A DNA stretch of 64,000 bases from NCBI RefSeq assembly GCF_900100795.1, contig NZ_FNCO01000003.1, positions 124,001 to 188,000 on the forward strand. The letters are read 5' to 3'. Position 1 is the first letter of the stretch, and each line of letters opens with the position of its first letter. A program made the translations under genes and the position numbers. Positions 1 to 9,004 of the stretch are shown here, one piece after another. The notes beneath the pieces were generated by a model that did no database searches, was not told the origin of the DNA, and saw only the letters and a program-made list of their open reading frames with translations. Origin of the DNA: Pseudomonas abietaniphila. GTDB taxonomy: Bacteria; Pseudomonadota; Gammaproteobacteria; Pseudomonadales; Pseudomonadaceae.

Positions 1-383
1 TCTTCCATCATGCGCCCGTGGGGCAGCAGCTGGACGCCGGGGTAGTCGAAGCGGACCTCTTGCTCCGAGGTCAGGGCGAACAAAACGGCCGCGAACAACT
101 CCCGCGCTTCGGGGTTTGGCGGTAACAGCCCGTCAGCCTTCCAGGTGTATTCGCGCAATTGCTGGCGTGCCACCGGAATACCCAGCGGGTCCATCAACGA
201 CCAGCGCAGGCCATGGCGTTCTTTCTGAACCACCAAGAGCCAGTCCTGACGTTGACCGGCCTGCTCGCGTTGCACATGCAATTGCTGCGGGAACTTGATG
301 TGCGGGATTTGCGCGGGCAGAGGGGCGTGGCTGGTGCAAGCGCTCAGCAACAGCACGCAAACCAGCAAAAGGGCGCGAATCAT
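1..383 (-). CDS. DUF3261-like lipoprotein, partial (C-terminus outside window)
   Basis: The reading frame starts at ATG 383-381 and runs off the left edge. The first residues (MIRALLLVCVLLLSACTS) form a short signal peptide ending in a lipobox, with the lipidated Cys at residue 16, so the protein should be anchored in the outer or inner membrane facing the periplasm. The start overlaps the stop of the upstream methyltransferase as ATGA, so it belongs to the same operon. Position and type match the DUF3261 lipoprotein found in many aryl polyene clusters; I infer that name from context and the lipobox, not from a specific catalytic motif. Its function in pigment assembly or transport is unknown. 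Confidence 0.75.
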   Translation of the reverse strand, partial: MIRALLLVCVLLLSACTSHAPLPAQIPHIKFPQQLHVQREQAGQRQDWLLVVQKERHGLRWSLMDPLGIPVARQQLREYTWKADGLLPPNPEARELFAAVLFALTSEQEVRFDYPGVQLLPHGRMME

Positions 384-1126
384 GGTGTGTCACCTTCAAG
401 TGATGCCTGTGGCGGTTTGCGTGCGACGACATTGACCAATGTCTCTTCACGCTCACCAAAGGGCTTGGGTTTAACCAGTTTCAGACGTTCCAGCACGCCA
501 AAGTCCCTGGCGCGGCTCCACCACAAATAGGGGTAGGAAACGTTCTGTGCGACAAATTGAAAACCTTCTGTGCGCAGCATGTCCAGATATTGCGCCGCGC
601 TCTTCTGCACGTGCATCGGATGGCGGAAGAACCAGCGAATTACCCAGGTGTCGATGTAGGCTTCGGTGGACTCGGCGAACAGCAGATAACCCCCCGGCTT
701 GAGCACGCGATAGAACTCGGCGAGGGCCTTTTCCTGTTCGACCAGGTGATGGAAGGTCTGGTGGCAGAACACCATATCGACGCTGGCATCAGCAAGCGTC
801 AGGGCGGCGCAGTCACTGCCGATCAGCTCGACGTTCAAACGACGGCGTTGGGCTTCTTCGGCGCTGAGTTTCAGACTGAGCGGGTCGGCATCGACACCGA
901 GAATCTGCGCCGGGTTGAACACCTTGTGCAGGTACTGAAAGGACTTCCCCTGACCGCAACCGGCGTCGAGTATCACGGGATGGTGTGGCGGCTGCTCGGT
1001 GAACAGGCTGCGCAGGTCGTTGGTCGCGACACGCAGCACGTGATGCTGCCAGGTGTGGCTGCGCAGGAACAGGAACCCCAGCCGGGTTTCTTCGACGTAA
1101 CTGTCGCTGAAGAACTGTTCGCTCAT
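380..1126 (-). CDS. Class I SAM-dependent methyltransferase (aryl polyene cluster)
   Basis: This 248-residue protein has a Methyltransf_11-type Rossmann fold. Motif I is VILDAGCGQGKS near residues 52-63, followed by an acidic strand-end (LGVDAD) and the post-motif FCHQTFHHL and VLKPGGYLLF. It should transfer a methyl group from S-adenosylmethionine. In an aryl polyene operon the likely acceptor is the aryl head group (O- or ring C-methylation), which is inference. Both ends are ATGA-type overlaps with its neighbours, so translation is coupled. The start at 1126 is kept because it sits in the 4-bp overlap with the stop of the upstream oxidoreductase. Confidence 0.85.
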   Translation of the reverse strand: MSEQFFSDSYVEETRLGFLFLRSHTWQHHVLRVATNDLRSLFTEQPPHHPVILDAGCGQGKSFQYLHKVFNPAQILGVDADPLSLKLSAEEAQRRRLNVELIGSDCAALTLADASVDMVFCHQTFHHLVEQEKALAEFYRVLKPGGYLLFAESTEAYIDTWVIRWFFRHPMHVQKSAAQYLDMLRTEGFQFVAQNVSYPYLWWSRARDFGVLERLKLVKPKPFGEREETLVNVVARKPPQASLEGDTP

Positions 1127-2370
1127 CGGTCGGTCCTCGCACAGATCTCGGCCAGCATACGCAGGCGGCGCTTGGGTTCGGCAACGAACGGATTGCGCTC
1201 ATCCCACGCATAACCGGCCAGGATCGAACAGATCATGCGGCGAATGTCGTCGGTGCTATCGGGGTAGAAAATGACGTCCTGGAAACCACCTTCGTACCAG
1301 CCCTCGACATACGCGCGGAAGGTGTCCACGCCGCGCTTCAAGGGGACAGCGAACTCGTTTTCCCAGTCCACGGCCTCGCCTTGCAGCTGACGGTGCAGCA
1401 CGCCAGCGGCCATGCTGGCCGAGCGCATGGCGATGGTTACGCCTGACGAAAACACCGGGTCGAGGAACTCCGCTGCGTTTCCCAGCAGCGCGAAGCCCTT
1501 GCCGTGCAAGGTTTTGACGTTGGCCGCGTAGCCCCCGATGGTGCGCGCGGGGGTGTCCCAGACAGCGTTTTGCAGTACGCGGCTCAGGCTCGGTGTTTCG
1601 TCGATGAACGCGCGCAGACAGGCGTCCAGATCGGCAGGCTTGTCTTTAAAGCGCTCTGCGGAGGCGACGACGCCCACCGAGCAGCGACCATCGCTGAACG
1701 GGATCGACCAGAACCACACATCGCGCATCGTGGGGTGAACCGTGACCAGAATTTTCTCGCGATCAAAGCCCTGATCATCGACGCGGTCTTCGACGTGGGT
1801 GAACACCGCCTGACGTAGCGGGAAGTTCGACGGCGCTTCCAGATCCAGCAAGCGGGGCAATACGCGGCCGTAACCGCTGGCGTCCAGTACGAAGCCTGCC
1901 TGCACTCGGTAGGCGGTGCCATCGGCGCGCTGTACGTCGAGCACCGGTTGCTCGCCTGCAAAGTCAGCCGCCGTGATGGTTTGCTGGTAACGGATTTCCA
2001 CGCCCTGTCGCGCCGCTTCATCTGCCAGCAGTTTGTCGAAATGGGCGCGCTGCACCTGAAAGGTTGTCGGCTTGCCGTTGCTGAACGTTTCACCAAAATC
2101 GAATGCGCTGTAATGCTCACCGCACGCGAATGCCGCGCCGTTCTTGAGCTGGAATCCTGCGGCCTTTACGGCGTCGAGCATGCCGGCTTCCTCGACGAAG
2201 TCCAGGCAGTGTGACAGCAGGCTTTCACCAATGGAGAACCGCGGGAATTGCTGGCGCTCGATGATCAGGACGTCGTGGCCCTGACGTTTGAGCAGTGCAG
2301 CGGCGATGGCTCCGGCTGGGCCGGCACCCACCACGACGATCGGGCGACATTCCATTTCAGCTATTGGCAC
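1123..2370 (-). CDS. NAD(P)/FAD-dependent oxidoreductase (tryptophan halogenase/geranylgeranyl reductase-like)
   Basis: A flavoprotein of about 415 residues. The N-terminal dinucleotide-binding motif VVVGAGPAGAIAA is followed by an acidic strand end (IIERQQFPRFSIGESLL), typical of the FAD_binding_3/tryptophan halogenase superfamily; GNAAEFLDPVFSSG is the second FAD contact. It probably oxidises or reduces the polyene or aryl moiety; such proteins are common in aryl polyene clusters, but the substrate is not evident. The open frame extends to 2430, but I prefer GTG at 2370 (AAGGAAA about 6 bp upstream) or ATG at 2355, because the longer version would run well into the MMPL gene. It overlaps that gene by about 14 bp. 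Confidence 0.85.
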   Translation of the reverse strand: MPIAEMECRPIVVVGAGPAGAIAAALLKRQGHDVLIIERQQFPRFSIGESLLSHCLDFVEEAGMLDAVKAAGFQLKNGAAFACGEHYSAFDFGETFSNGKPTTFQVQRAHFDKLLADEAARQGVEIRYQQTITAADFAGEQPVLDVQRADGTAYRVQAGFVLDASGYGRVLPRLLDLEAPSNFPLRQAVFTHVEDRVDDQGFDREKILVTVHPTMRDVWFWSIPFSDGRCSVGVVASAERFKDKPADLDACLRAFIDETPSLSRVLQNAVWDTPARTIGGYAANVKTLHGKGFALLGNAAEFLDPVFSSGVTIAMRSASMAAGVLHRQLQGEAVDWENEFAVPLKRGVDTFRAYVEGWYEGGFQDVIFYPDSTDDIRRMICSILAGYAWDERNPFVAEPKRRLRMLAEICARTDR

Positions 2371-4723
2371 AAGGTTTCCTTTTCGAGTGTTTGACGGTAT
2401 TGGCGTCGTGCGAGGGTAGAGGACGGTCATCGCCAGCCCATGGCGCGAGCAGGAAGCTGAACGCCAGGCCCAGGCTCACCGACAGGCCGAAGTTGCTGAC
2501 TGCCGGTGTGCTGGAAATCGCCAGCAAGCCGAACGACAGCCACGTGGTGGCTGCCGCGAGCAAGGTGCCCAGCAGGCTGACGGCGGCGCCGCCGACCTGC
2601 TCGCGCATGAGAATCGCGTAATCGACGCTGATGGCCGTGACCAGCAACAGACCGAACAGGCTGAACAGCGTCAGCGGCTGACCCAGCCAGCCCAGGCTCG
2701 CCAGGCTGCACACGGCGGCCAGCAACGGTAGCGCGATCACCCGCAGCGCGCCGCCCAGGCCAAACGGTACGATCAGCAACAGGACGATCAGCACGCAGGA
2801 CAGCAGCTTCAGTTCAGCGGCGCTGATCTGGGTGGCGGCAAACACCTTGTTCAGGTCGCCCAGGCGATCAACCAGTTGCACCCCGGGTAAGTCCTGCGCC
2901 TGGCTGCGAAGCAGATTGGCATCGTTCAGACCCTGAAGGCTGACGATGCCGGCGACGCCACCGTCAGCGTTGCCCATCCACAGCAGGCGCCAAGGCTCGC
3001 CCAACGGGCCGGCCAATACCTGATCGATGTCCTGCGGCGGCAGGGCCCGCAGCGTTGCCAGCTCTTTGTTTAGCGCTTCCACCGGTACGCCCAGTTCCAG
3101 CAGCGGTTGCCAATGATCGGGCAACGTATCGAGTGCCTTGCGCGTGGCTTGTTGTTCGGTTGGCGTGGCCACCTGCTGGTTGAGCGACAGATACCCTTGC
3201 AGCTTGCCGAGCGCGACCAGTTGATCCAGCCGCTGACTGAGTGCGGCTTGCCGCTCCAGCAACTGCTGCTGATCCGCGCCGCGCACCAGAAAGAACTGGC
3301 TGGTGGGCTGATAGCCGGTGATGCGCGCCACCGCGCGCGCTTCATCGGTGAGGCTTTGGGGCGCGGCGATCCACTGGCGGATGTCGTTTTTCGTGGTCAG
3401 TTGCCACAAGCCGGTCGCGCAAAAAATCAGCAGTAAACCCAGCAGGACCGGCGTGCTGACGCGGCTCAGCAGTCGGGCGCGAAGGCCCATCAGGCGTTCA
3501 GCGACCTTGAGCGGCCATTGTGCCGGGCGCAGCTCGACGCCCCGGAGCAGAGCAGGTAAGAGGCACACGGCCGTCAGGTATGCCCCGATCAGGCCGGCGG
3601 CGGAGAACACGGCAATCTGCGTCAGGGCAGGGAACGGTGTCCAGGCCAGCGCAAGGTAGCCGATGCAACTGGTGGCCAGACTCAGGCTCAGGCCCGACAC
3701 GGTCAGGCGCAATGCCGGCCAGCTGCGCCACGGTTGCAGGCTCCAGCCCTTGGACAGGTAATGCAGTGGGTAGTCAACGGCAACGCCGATCAGACTCGAG
3801 CCCAACACCAGTGTCATGACGTGCATCTTGCCGAACAGCGCAATGCAGGCGGTGGCACCGAACAGCATGCCGACCACGACCGGCAAGAACGCCAGCAAAA
3901 CCCGCCAGCGTTTGAAGGCCAGCAGCAACAGAAGAAGGATGCCCAGGATGGCACCGCCGCCGACCCAGGTGATTTCCCGCGTGGCTTGCTGCTGACCATG
4001 GGCCGCGTACAGCAGGCCGCTGGCTGCCAGTAATTGAGCGTCGGTCTGGCTGGCCTGGGCGCGCGCCTCATCGAGCAGCGCCGAAACCTTCAGCGGCAGG
4101 CTCATGTCGAACGCGTCCGCCTTGGTTCGCGCCCTCAACAGCACCCAGTGCTTGCCGTCGGCGTGGGCGATCAGCGCGCCGCTGCCGATGTCCAGTTGCA
4201 CCGAACCCTGGGTGGGCTGGCTGTTCTGGATGCGGCCGGTCAGCCCCAGCCAGTCATCCTGGCTGGGCACCAGGCTGAAACCGCCGAACGGGTCGAACAG
4301 GCTTTGGACACGTTTCTGAATGAACGCCTGGGGCTGTTCGATCAATTGCGTTCGGTCGCTGTCCGACAGCATCGCCAGTCGGCCTTGCAGCAGTTGCTCA
4401 CGCAACGCTGGAAGGTCGGCCTGCAGGTTCCACTGAACCTTTTCAAACAGATCGCTCGCCTGCCATTGATCACTGATCTTATGGGCCAGTTCTACCGCTT
4501 TCAGTTGATCGGCATGCCCGACCAGCACCAGCATTTCGCGGTTCAACGGCTCTTGAATACGTTGCTCGGCGCGCAGCTCCAGGGCGTCAGGGCTGCTGCC
4601 GGGGACCAGTTCCATCAAGTTCGCCGACAGGGGCGCGCCGGCGTGCCATTGCCAGCCCGCCAGTGCGAGCACGGCCAGCAGGACGATCAGGAACAGGCGC
4701 GGCAACAGACGTTCAAGGCGCAA
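2357..4723 (-). CDS. MMPL/RND-family exporter (aryl polyene transport)
   Basis: A 788-residue inner-membrane protein of the MMPL (RND superfamily) type: an N-terminal transmembrane helix, a large periplasmic domain (about 30-240), a block of five or six helices (about 250-400), a second periplasmic domain, and a second helix block at the C-terminus. The duplicated architecture and length fit the single-subunit hydrophobe exporters (COG4258) encoded in aryl polyene loci. It probably moves the lipid-linked polyene from the inner membrane towards the LolA-like carrier encoded just upstream, whose gene it overlaps by 11 bp. The substrate is inferred from the operon. Confidence 0.88.
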   Translation of the reverse strand: MRLERLLPRLFLIVLLAVLALAGWQWHAGAPLSANLMELVPGSSPDALELRAEQRIQEPLNREMLVLVGHADQLKAVELAHKISDQWQASDLFEKVQWNLQADLPALREQLLQGRLAMLSDSDRTQLIEQPQAFIQKRVQSLFDPFGGFSLVPSQDDWLGLTGRIQNSQPTQGSVQLDIGSGALIAHADGKHWVLLRARTKADAFDMSLPLKVSALLDEARAQASQTDAQLLAASGLLYAAHGQQQATREITWVGGGAILGILLLLLLAFKRWRVLLAFLPVVVGMLFGATACIALFGKMHVMTLVLGSSLIGVAVDYPLHYLSKGWSLQPWRSWPALRLTVSGLSLSLATSCIGYLALAWTPFPALTQIAVFSAAGLIGAYLTAVCLLPALLRGVELRPAQWPLKVAERLMGLRARLLSRVSTPVLLGLLLIFCATGLWQLTTKNDIRQWIAAPQSLTDEARAVARITGYQPTSQFFLVRGADQQQLLERQAALSQRLDQLVALGKLQGYLSLNQQVATPTEQQATRKALDTLPDHWQPLLELGVPVEALNKELATLRALPPQDIDQVLAGPLGEPWRLLWMGNADGGVAGIVSLQGLNDANLLRSQAQDLPGVQLVDRLGDLNKVFAATQISAAELKLLSCVLIVLLLIVPFGLGGALRVIALPLLAAVCSLASLGWLGQPLTLFSLFGLLLVTAISVDYAILMREQVGGAAVSLLGTLLAAATTWLSFGLLAISSTPAVSNFGLSVSLGLAFSFLLAPWAGDDRPLPSHDANTVKHSKRKPCANS

Positions 4724-5324
4724 AATCAGCGCGCTCCGAATCGCTCAGCGGTGTAGCGCTGGTGCTGTCGATCATCTTCAGCAGGGTGCTGTCGCCCTGG
4801 GTTTCCAACAGCTCGATACGTTGAACCAGCGCGCCGCCGTCAATGTTGATCTGCTTGAACACCTGTTGCAGCAGCAAAGAGCGTGGCACCAGTGTCAGTT
4901 GCCATGCCTGGGCGTCGCCGGTCACGTGCAAGTCGAAATCACGCTGCAAGCCGCTGCTGTCACCTTGCAGTACCGCCAGGAACAACCGGTTCTGCTCGGC
5001 ACCTGCGCTTTTGCCGGGAAGCATTTGCCAGTGGCCGTCTTCATCCATCGCGCGCCGGGCGATGCCCGCGGAGGTGATGCGGTAATCCTGTTTGAGCGGC
5101 GTATTCAACAGCCACAACAAGCCGAAGTCTTTCGCCAGCACGAAGTTGCCCTTGCTGGTCAGCGGTTGCGGCAGCGAACGCAAGTGTTTTTCCTGAACGA
5201 AACGTCCATGGATCACACTCGGTTTCGCCAGTTGCTCGCTGAGTTGCTGCAGGTCGAAGGCGTGGGCCAGCGTCGTCAGGCTCAGCAGCAGCAACGTGCA
5301 AAATGCTTTGCCAGTGCGCTTCAT
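4713..5324 (-). CDS. LolA-like outer-membrane carrier protein
   Basis: A 203-residue protein with a clear cleavable signal peptide (hydrophobic core LLLLSLTTLAHA, cleavage near residue 22). The mature part resembles the LolA/DUF-type incomplete beta-barrel that shields acyl chains in the periplasm: an early FVQEKHLRSLPQPLTSKGNF segment and regular amphipathic strands follow. In this operon it probably escorts the aryl polyene lipid between the MMPL exporter and the outer membrane, analogous to LolA with lipoproteins. It overlaps the thioesterase stop as ATGA and the exporter start by 11 bp. It is distinct from the housekeeping lolA, which lies elsewhere in Pseudomonas genomes. Confidence 0.82.
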   Translation of the reverse strand: MKRTGKAFCTLLLLSLTTLAHAFDLQQLSEQLAKPSVIHGRFVQEKHLRSLPQPLTSKGNFVLAKDFGLLWLLNTPLKQDYRITSAGIARRAMDEDGHWQMLPGKSAGAEQNRLFLAVLQGDSSGLQRDFDLHVTGDAQAWQLTLVPRSLLLQQVFKQINIDGGALVQRIELLETQGDSTLLKMIDSTSATPLSDSERADFAP

Positions 5325-5746
5325 GACAACACCCTCTCGACGGCGGCGACGAACACCTTGGGCGAGGCCAGCTGCATTTCGCGACTGTTGACGTCGACGG
5401 CCACCTGGACGGTACTGGCGCGGGTCAGACGTTCACCCGTCACCTTGTCTGTGATCAGGTAATCGATCTTCAGACGGTTTTCCCATTCCACGAGGCTGGC
5501 GCGCACGTTGATGCGTTGGCCGAACACTGCGCCGCGCACGTAACGCAGTTGCAGGTCGATCACCGGCCACGCGTAACCCGATTCGAGCATGTGGGTGTAG
5601 TTGTGCCCGAGTTTGTCGAGCAGTGCGCAGCGCGCGACTTCCAGGTATTTCACGTAATGCCCGTGCCAGACCACGTGCATGGTGTCGACGTCGAAAAACG
5701 GCACCAGCACTTCGGTGTCTTCGTGGATAACGCCTTTGCTACGCAT
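5321..5746 (-). CDS. Acyl-CoA thioesterase, 4HBT hot-dog family
   Basis: This 141-residue single hot-dog domain protein carries the 4-hydroxybenzoyl-CoA thioesterase signature: an N-terminal FFDVDTMHVVWHGHYVKYLE segment, with the conserved Asp early and a Tyr/Glu helix after it. It hydrolyses acyl thioesters; in the aryl polyene pathway it may release or edit the ACP-bound chain. The start at 5746 lies 8 bp inside the ammonia-lyase gene and the stop overlaps the LolA-like gene, so coupling is likely. The length matches the family. Confidence 0.85.
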   Translation of the reverse strand: MRSKGVIHEDTEVLVPFFDVDTMHVVWHGHYVKYLEVARCALLDKLGHNYTHMLESGYAWPVIDLQLRYVRGAVFGQRINVRASLVEWENRLKIDYLITDKVTGERLTRASTVQVAVDVNSREMQLASPKVFVAAVERVLS

Positions 5747-7283
5747 GCAGCCTCCAGTGCTGGTCGGCGATGCGCTTCAGACACAGGCGCAGTTCACCCT
5801 CCAGCGCGCGGTCTTCGATGACGGGCGGGAAGTCTTCACGCAGTTGCGCGTGCATGGCGGCCAGCACCGGAGGAAGCGGTCGTGCTTCGGTATCGCGGCT
5901 GCGCAACCAGACGCCCTGATTGGCAGCGATCAATGCCGCTGCCGCGACCTGTTCGGTCAACTCCAGCACGCGAATGGCGTCGCGAGCGGCGATGGTGCCC
6001 ATGCTCACCTTGTCCTGGTTGTGGCACTCGGTGGAGCGGGAGAACACGCTGGCGGGCATGGTGTTTTTCAGCGCTTCGGCGGTCCAGGCACTGGTGCCGA
6101 TCTGCACGGCCTTGAAGCCGTGGTTGATCATTGCGCGATCCGCCGCAGCGCCGGACAGATTGCTCGGCAGTCCATGGTTGTAACGCTCGTCCACCAGCAG
6201 CGCCAGTTGGCGATCCAGCAGGTCGGCGACGTTGGCGACCAGGTTCTTCAGGCTGTCCATGGCGAAAGCAATGTGACCGCCGTAGAAGTGGCCGCCGTGC
6301 AGCACGCGCTCAGCTTCGGCGTCGATGATCGGGTTGTCGTTGGCGCTGTTGAGCTCGATCTCGATGAAGCCGCGCAGCCAGTTCAGGCTGTCGGCCAGCA
6401 CGCCCAGTACGTGGGGCGCGCAACGCAGGGAATACCGATCCTGCAAGCGATGCAGCGGCGCGGTGGGTGCGTCGATGGCCAGGTCCTTGCGCAGCCAGGC
6501 GGCAACTTGCATCTGACCCGGATGCGGTTTGGCGGCGAACAGACGCTCGTCGAAGTGCTCCGGATTGCCTTGCAGGGCCACTACGTTCAGCGCCGTGATG
6601 CGGGTCGCGAGTTTCAACAGGTAGTCAGCGCGGGCAAACGCCAGACACGCCAGGCCGGTCATGACCGCGGTGCCGTTCATCAGCGCCAGCGCTTCCTTCG
6701 GGCGCAGCACCAGCGGGTCCCAGCCGAGCTGACGGTGCACATCCGCAGACGGGCGACGCTCGCCGTTGAACATCACGTCGCGCTCGCCGGACAGCGTGGC
6801 CGCGACATACGAAAGCGGGGTCAGGTCGCCGCTGGCGCCGACCGACCCTTCTTCCGGAATCAGTGGCAGGATGTCGTGGTCAAGAAACGCCTGCAGACGC
6901 TCCAGCAGTTCGACGCGAACGCCCGACACGCCATGGCACAGGGAGCGCAGGCGGGCGGCCAATACCGCACGGGTCGCCTGAGCGTCGAGCAGTTTGCCCA
7001 GCCCGCAGCCGTGGAAGGTGTACAGATGACGTGGCAGCGCCTCGACGTGTTGCAGCGGCACAGCGACGACGCAAGAGTCGCCATAGCCGGTGGTGACGCC
7101 GTAGATCACGCCTTCCTTGTCGAGCAGGGAATCGAGGAACTGCGCCCCCTTGGCGATGCGCTGGCGATAGTCCTTGTCGCTTTGCAGCGCGGTCGGGCGC
7201 TGCCGGTTGGACAGGGCCAGGACTTCCTCAATGCTCAGAGGACGCTCGCCGAAGATGATCGGCTCAGGTGCTTGGTTCGTCAT
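5739..7283 (-). CDS. MIO-type aromatic amino acid ammonia-lyase (HAL/PAL/TAL family)
   Basis: A 514-residue lyase. The MIO prosthetic group forms from Ala150-Ser151-Gly152 in GSVGASGDLTPL, and the catalytic Tyr is residue 61 in IYGVTTGYGD. It should deaminate an aromatic amino acid to give the aryl starter (cinnamate or 4-coumarate) for the polyene. Substrate-selectivity positions near residues 89-92 read TFHG, unlike the H-L pair of bacterial TAL or the usual pattern of histidine-degrading HutH, so I call the substrate only as aromatic. It is not part of a hut operon; the neighbours are acyltransferase and thioesterase genes that overlap it by 20 and 8 bp. Confidence 0.92.
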   Translation of the reverse strand: MTNQAPEPIIFGERPLSIEEVLALSNRQRPTALQSDKDYRQRIAKGAQFLDSLLDKEGVIYGVTTGYGDSCVVAVPLQHVEALPRHLYTFHGCGLGKLLDAQATRAVLAARLRSLCHGVSGVRVELLERLQAFLDHDILPLIPEEGSVGASGDLTPLSYVAATLSGERDVMFNGERRPSADVHRQLGWDPLVLRPKEALALMNGTAVMTGLACLAFARADYLLKLATRITALNVVALQGNPEHFDERLFAAKPHPGQMQVAAWLRKDLAIDAPTAPLHRLQDRYSLRCAPHVLGVLADSLNWLRGFIEIELNSANDNPIIDAEAERVLHGGHFYGGHIAFAMDSLKNLVANVADLLDRQLALLVDERYNHGLPSNLSGAAADRAMINHGFKAVQIGTSAWTAEALKNTMPASVFSRSTECHNQDKVSMGTIAARDAIRVLELTEQVAAAALIAANQGVWLRSRDTEARPLPPVLAAMHAQLREDFPPVIEDRALEGELRLCLKRIADQHWRLHA

Positions 7284-8217
7284 CGGATTTCCAGAACGGG
7301 TAGAAGTTGAACCACTGCTGCGGCGCTTGCAGGCAGTAGTGCGCCAGACGGTCGGCGTAACGTTGAGTCCATTGCGCGATCACCTGCTGGCGATCACTGC
7401 GCCGCCATTCGATGGCGGCGGCAAACGGCTCGAGCACCACGCGATAACCGGCAGAGCCTTTGAGACAGAAAATCAGGTTGATCGGGCACTTCAACAGGCC
7501 GGCCAGCAGCCATGGGCCTTGAGGGAACGCTGCCGAGTGGCCGAGAAAGTCCACCCGAACGTTGCGTCCGCCGTGCAGCGGGACGCGGTCGCCGGCAATC
7601 GCCAGCCACTCACCGCGGTCCAGGCGCTGGCTCAGTTGCAGCATGATTGCCGGGTCCAGTTCGCTGACTTGAATCAGCCGCAAGTTGGTGGCGCCGGCTT
7701 CGCCCAGCAGGCGATTGAAGCGCTCGGCGTGCTTGGTGTGGACCAGCACGTTCATCGTGACTTTTTCGCCCAGTTCGGCGAGTGCGCGACAGACTTCGAG
7801 GTTGCCCAAATGTGCGCCCACCAGCATCTGCCCACGCTCGCCGCGCAATTGATCGCGCAGGTTGGCGGAGTCGATGATTTCGATCTGCTCAAGGCCAAGC
7901 TTGCCGTTCCAGACGTCGAGCTTGTCCAGCAACGCCTCGGCGAAGGCCATGAACTGCTTGAAGACACGCCAGGTGGTGGGGCGCAGTTCATGTCGCTGAG
8001 TCGAGTCGGCCAGGCGTTGCTGGTATTGCCAGGCACTGCGACGAGCGCTACGACCGAACAGGAAAAAGTACAACACGATGCCGTGCAGTATCGGGCTCAA
8101 CACGCGGCGTCCGAGGACCTTGACGCCCCAGGCGGTGAGTTTCATCAAAAGGAAACTGCCGCGCTCTTCGTGTTCGGCCCAATGCTGTTTGTTCTCGCCC
8201 TCGCTCACGGCAGCCAC
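7264..8217 (-). CDS. LpxL/HtrB-type acyltransferase (aryl polyene cluster)
   Basis: A 317-residue lysophospholipid/lipid A biosynthesis-type acyltransferase. A membrane-proximal N-terminus is followed by MLVGAHLGNLEVCRAL, equivalent to the HxxxxE/D acyltransferase box of LpxL proteins (the HLGNLE block), and IAGDRVPLHGG later. It probably attaches an acyl or aryl polyene chain to a lipid carrier at the inner membrane. Comparable proteins are encoded in aryl polyene clusters next to a glycosyltransferase, as here. It overlaps the glycosyltransferase stop by 13 bp and the lyase by 20 bp. Confidence 0.85.
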   Translation of the reverse strand: MAAVSEGENKQHWAEHEERGSFLLMKLTAWGVKVLGRRVLSPILHGIVLYFFLFGRSARRSAWQYQQRLADSTQRHELRPTTWRVFKQFMAFAEALLDKLDVWNGKLGLEQIEIIDSANLRDQLRGERGQMLVGAHLGNLEVCRALAELGEKVTMNVLVHTKHAERFNRLLGEAGATNLRLIQVSELDPAIMLQLSQRLDRGEWLAIAGDRVPLHGGRNVRVDFLGHSAAFPQGPWLLAGLLKCPINLIFCLKGSAGYRVVLEPFAAAIEWRRSDRQQVIAQWTQRYADRLAHYCLQAPQQWFNFYPFWKSDDEPST

Positions 8218-8939
8218 CGCCGCCAGAGAATCAGCGGAAAGCGCGCCAACATGCCGAAGAACAGCTTGGCGTGCATCTTCGAAATCAGCGCGTTGTCATG
8301 AAACAGCCGGAAATGCGAGAGCCCGTCCTGCGGGTAATGCACCTTGGTCGGCAGCCACTGCATCGGCTGATTGCGCCACGACAGGCGCACGAGAATTTCC
8401 GGGTCGAAGTCCATGCGCTTGCCCAGATTCACGGTGTCGATCAGGTGCAGAACCGGTTTGAGCGGGTAGACGCGAAACCCGCACATGGAGTCGGGAATCT
8501 GCAACGACAGGCTGTTGATCCAGACCCAGACGTGCGTCAGGTAGCGGGCGTACAGGCGACCTTTCGGCACGCTGGCGTCGTATTGGGGATAGCCACAGAT
8601 CAGCGACTTCGGGTGCTGGCGGGAGCTGTCGAGGAACACGGCGATGTCGTTCAGGTCGTGCTGACCGTCCGCATCGACCTGCAGCGCGTGGCTGAAGCCC
8701 AGCTTCGCCGCCTCACGCAACCCGGCCATGACCGCACCGCCCTTGCCCTGATTGACGGGCAGTTGCACGAGAAACACGTTGTCCTGCCCGGCCAGTGTCT
8801 GGAGCACGGCGGCGCAAGCGGGGCTGCTGGCGTCATCGACCAGAACGCACGGCAAACCCGCGTCCAGCAGCTCCTGAACCACGGCAGGTACGGCCAGTTC
8901 GTGGTTGTAAACCGGGATAACGGCGCAGGGGTTATGCAT
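8205..8939 (-). CDS. Family 2 glycosyltransferase
   Basis: A 244-residue GT-A glycosyltransferase (GT2). The N-terminus CAVIPVYNHELAVPAVVQEL, the VLVDDASS motif and the metal-binding QVDADGQHD (DxD) are all visible. It transfers a sugar from a nucleotide donor, probably onto the lipid anchor of the polyene. The frame is open further upstream to 9218, but ATG 8939 has AAGGA about 8 bp before it and starts directly at the conserved GT2 strand, so I use that start. A 65-bp gap separates it from the ligase gene, the largest gap inside this operon. Confidence 0.87.
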   Translation of the reverse strand: MHNPCAVIPVYNHELAVPAVVQELLDAGLPCVLVDDASSPACAAVLQTLAGQDNVFLVQLPVNQGKGGAVMAGLREAAKLGFSHALQVDADGQHDLNDIAVFLDSSRQHPKSLICGYPQYDASVPKGRLYARYLTHVWVWINSLSLQIPDSMCGFRVYPLKPVLHLIDTVNLGKRMDFDPEILVRLSWRNQPMQWLPTKVHYPQDGLSHFRLFHDNALISKMHAKLFFGMLARFPLILWRRWLP

Positions 8940-9004
8940 TGAAAAATCCTTTTCGAACACGACGCTGCACCGGGACTGTGTTCCGCGAGCGGTTTGGAGG
9001 CGAA

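Noticed and set aside
5679..7310. Long rightward open frame opposite the ammonia-lyase gene
   Set aside because: It is a high-GC shadow of the lyase codons; no ribosome-binding site or family motif.
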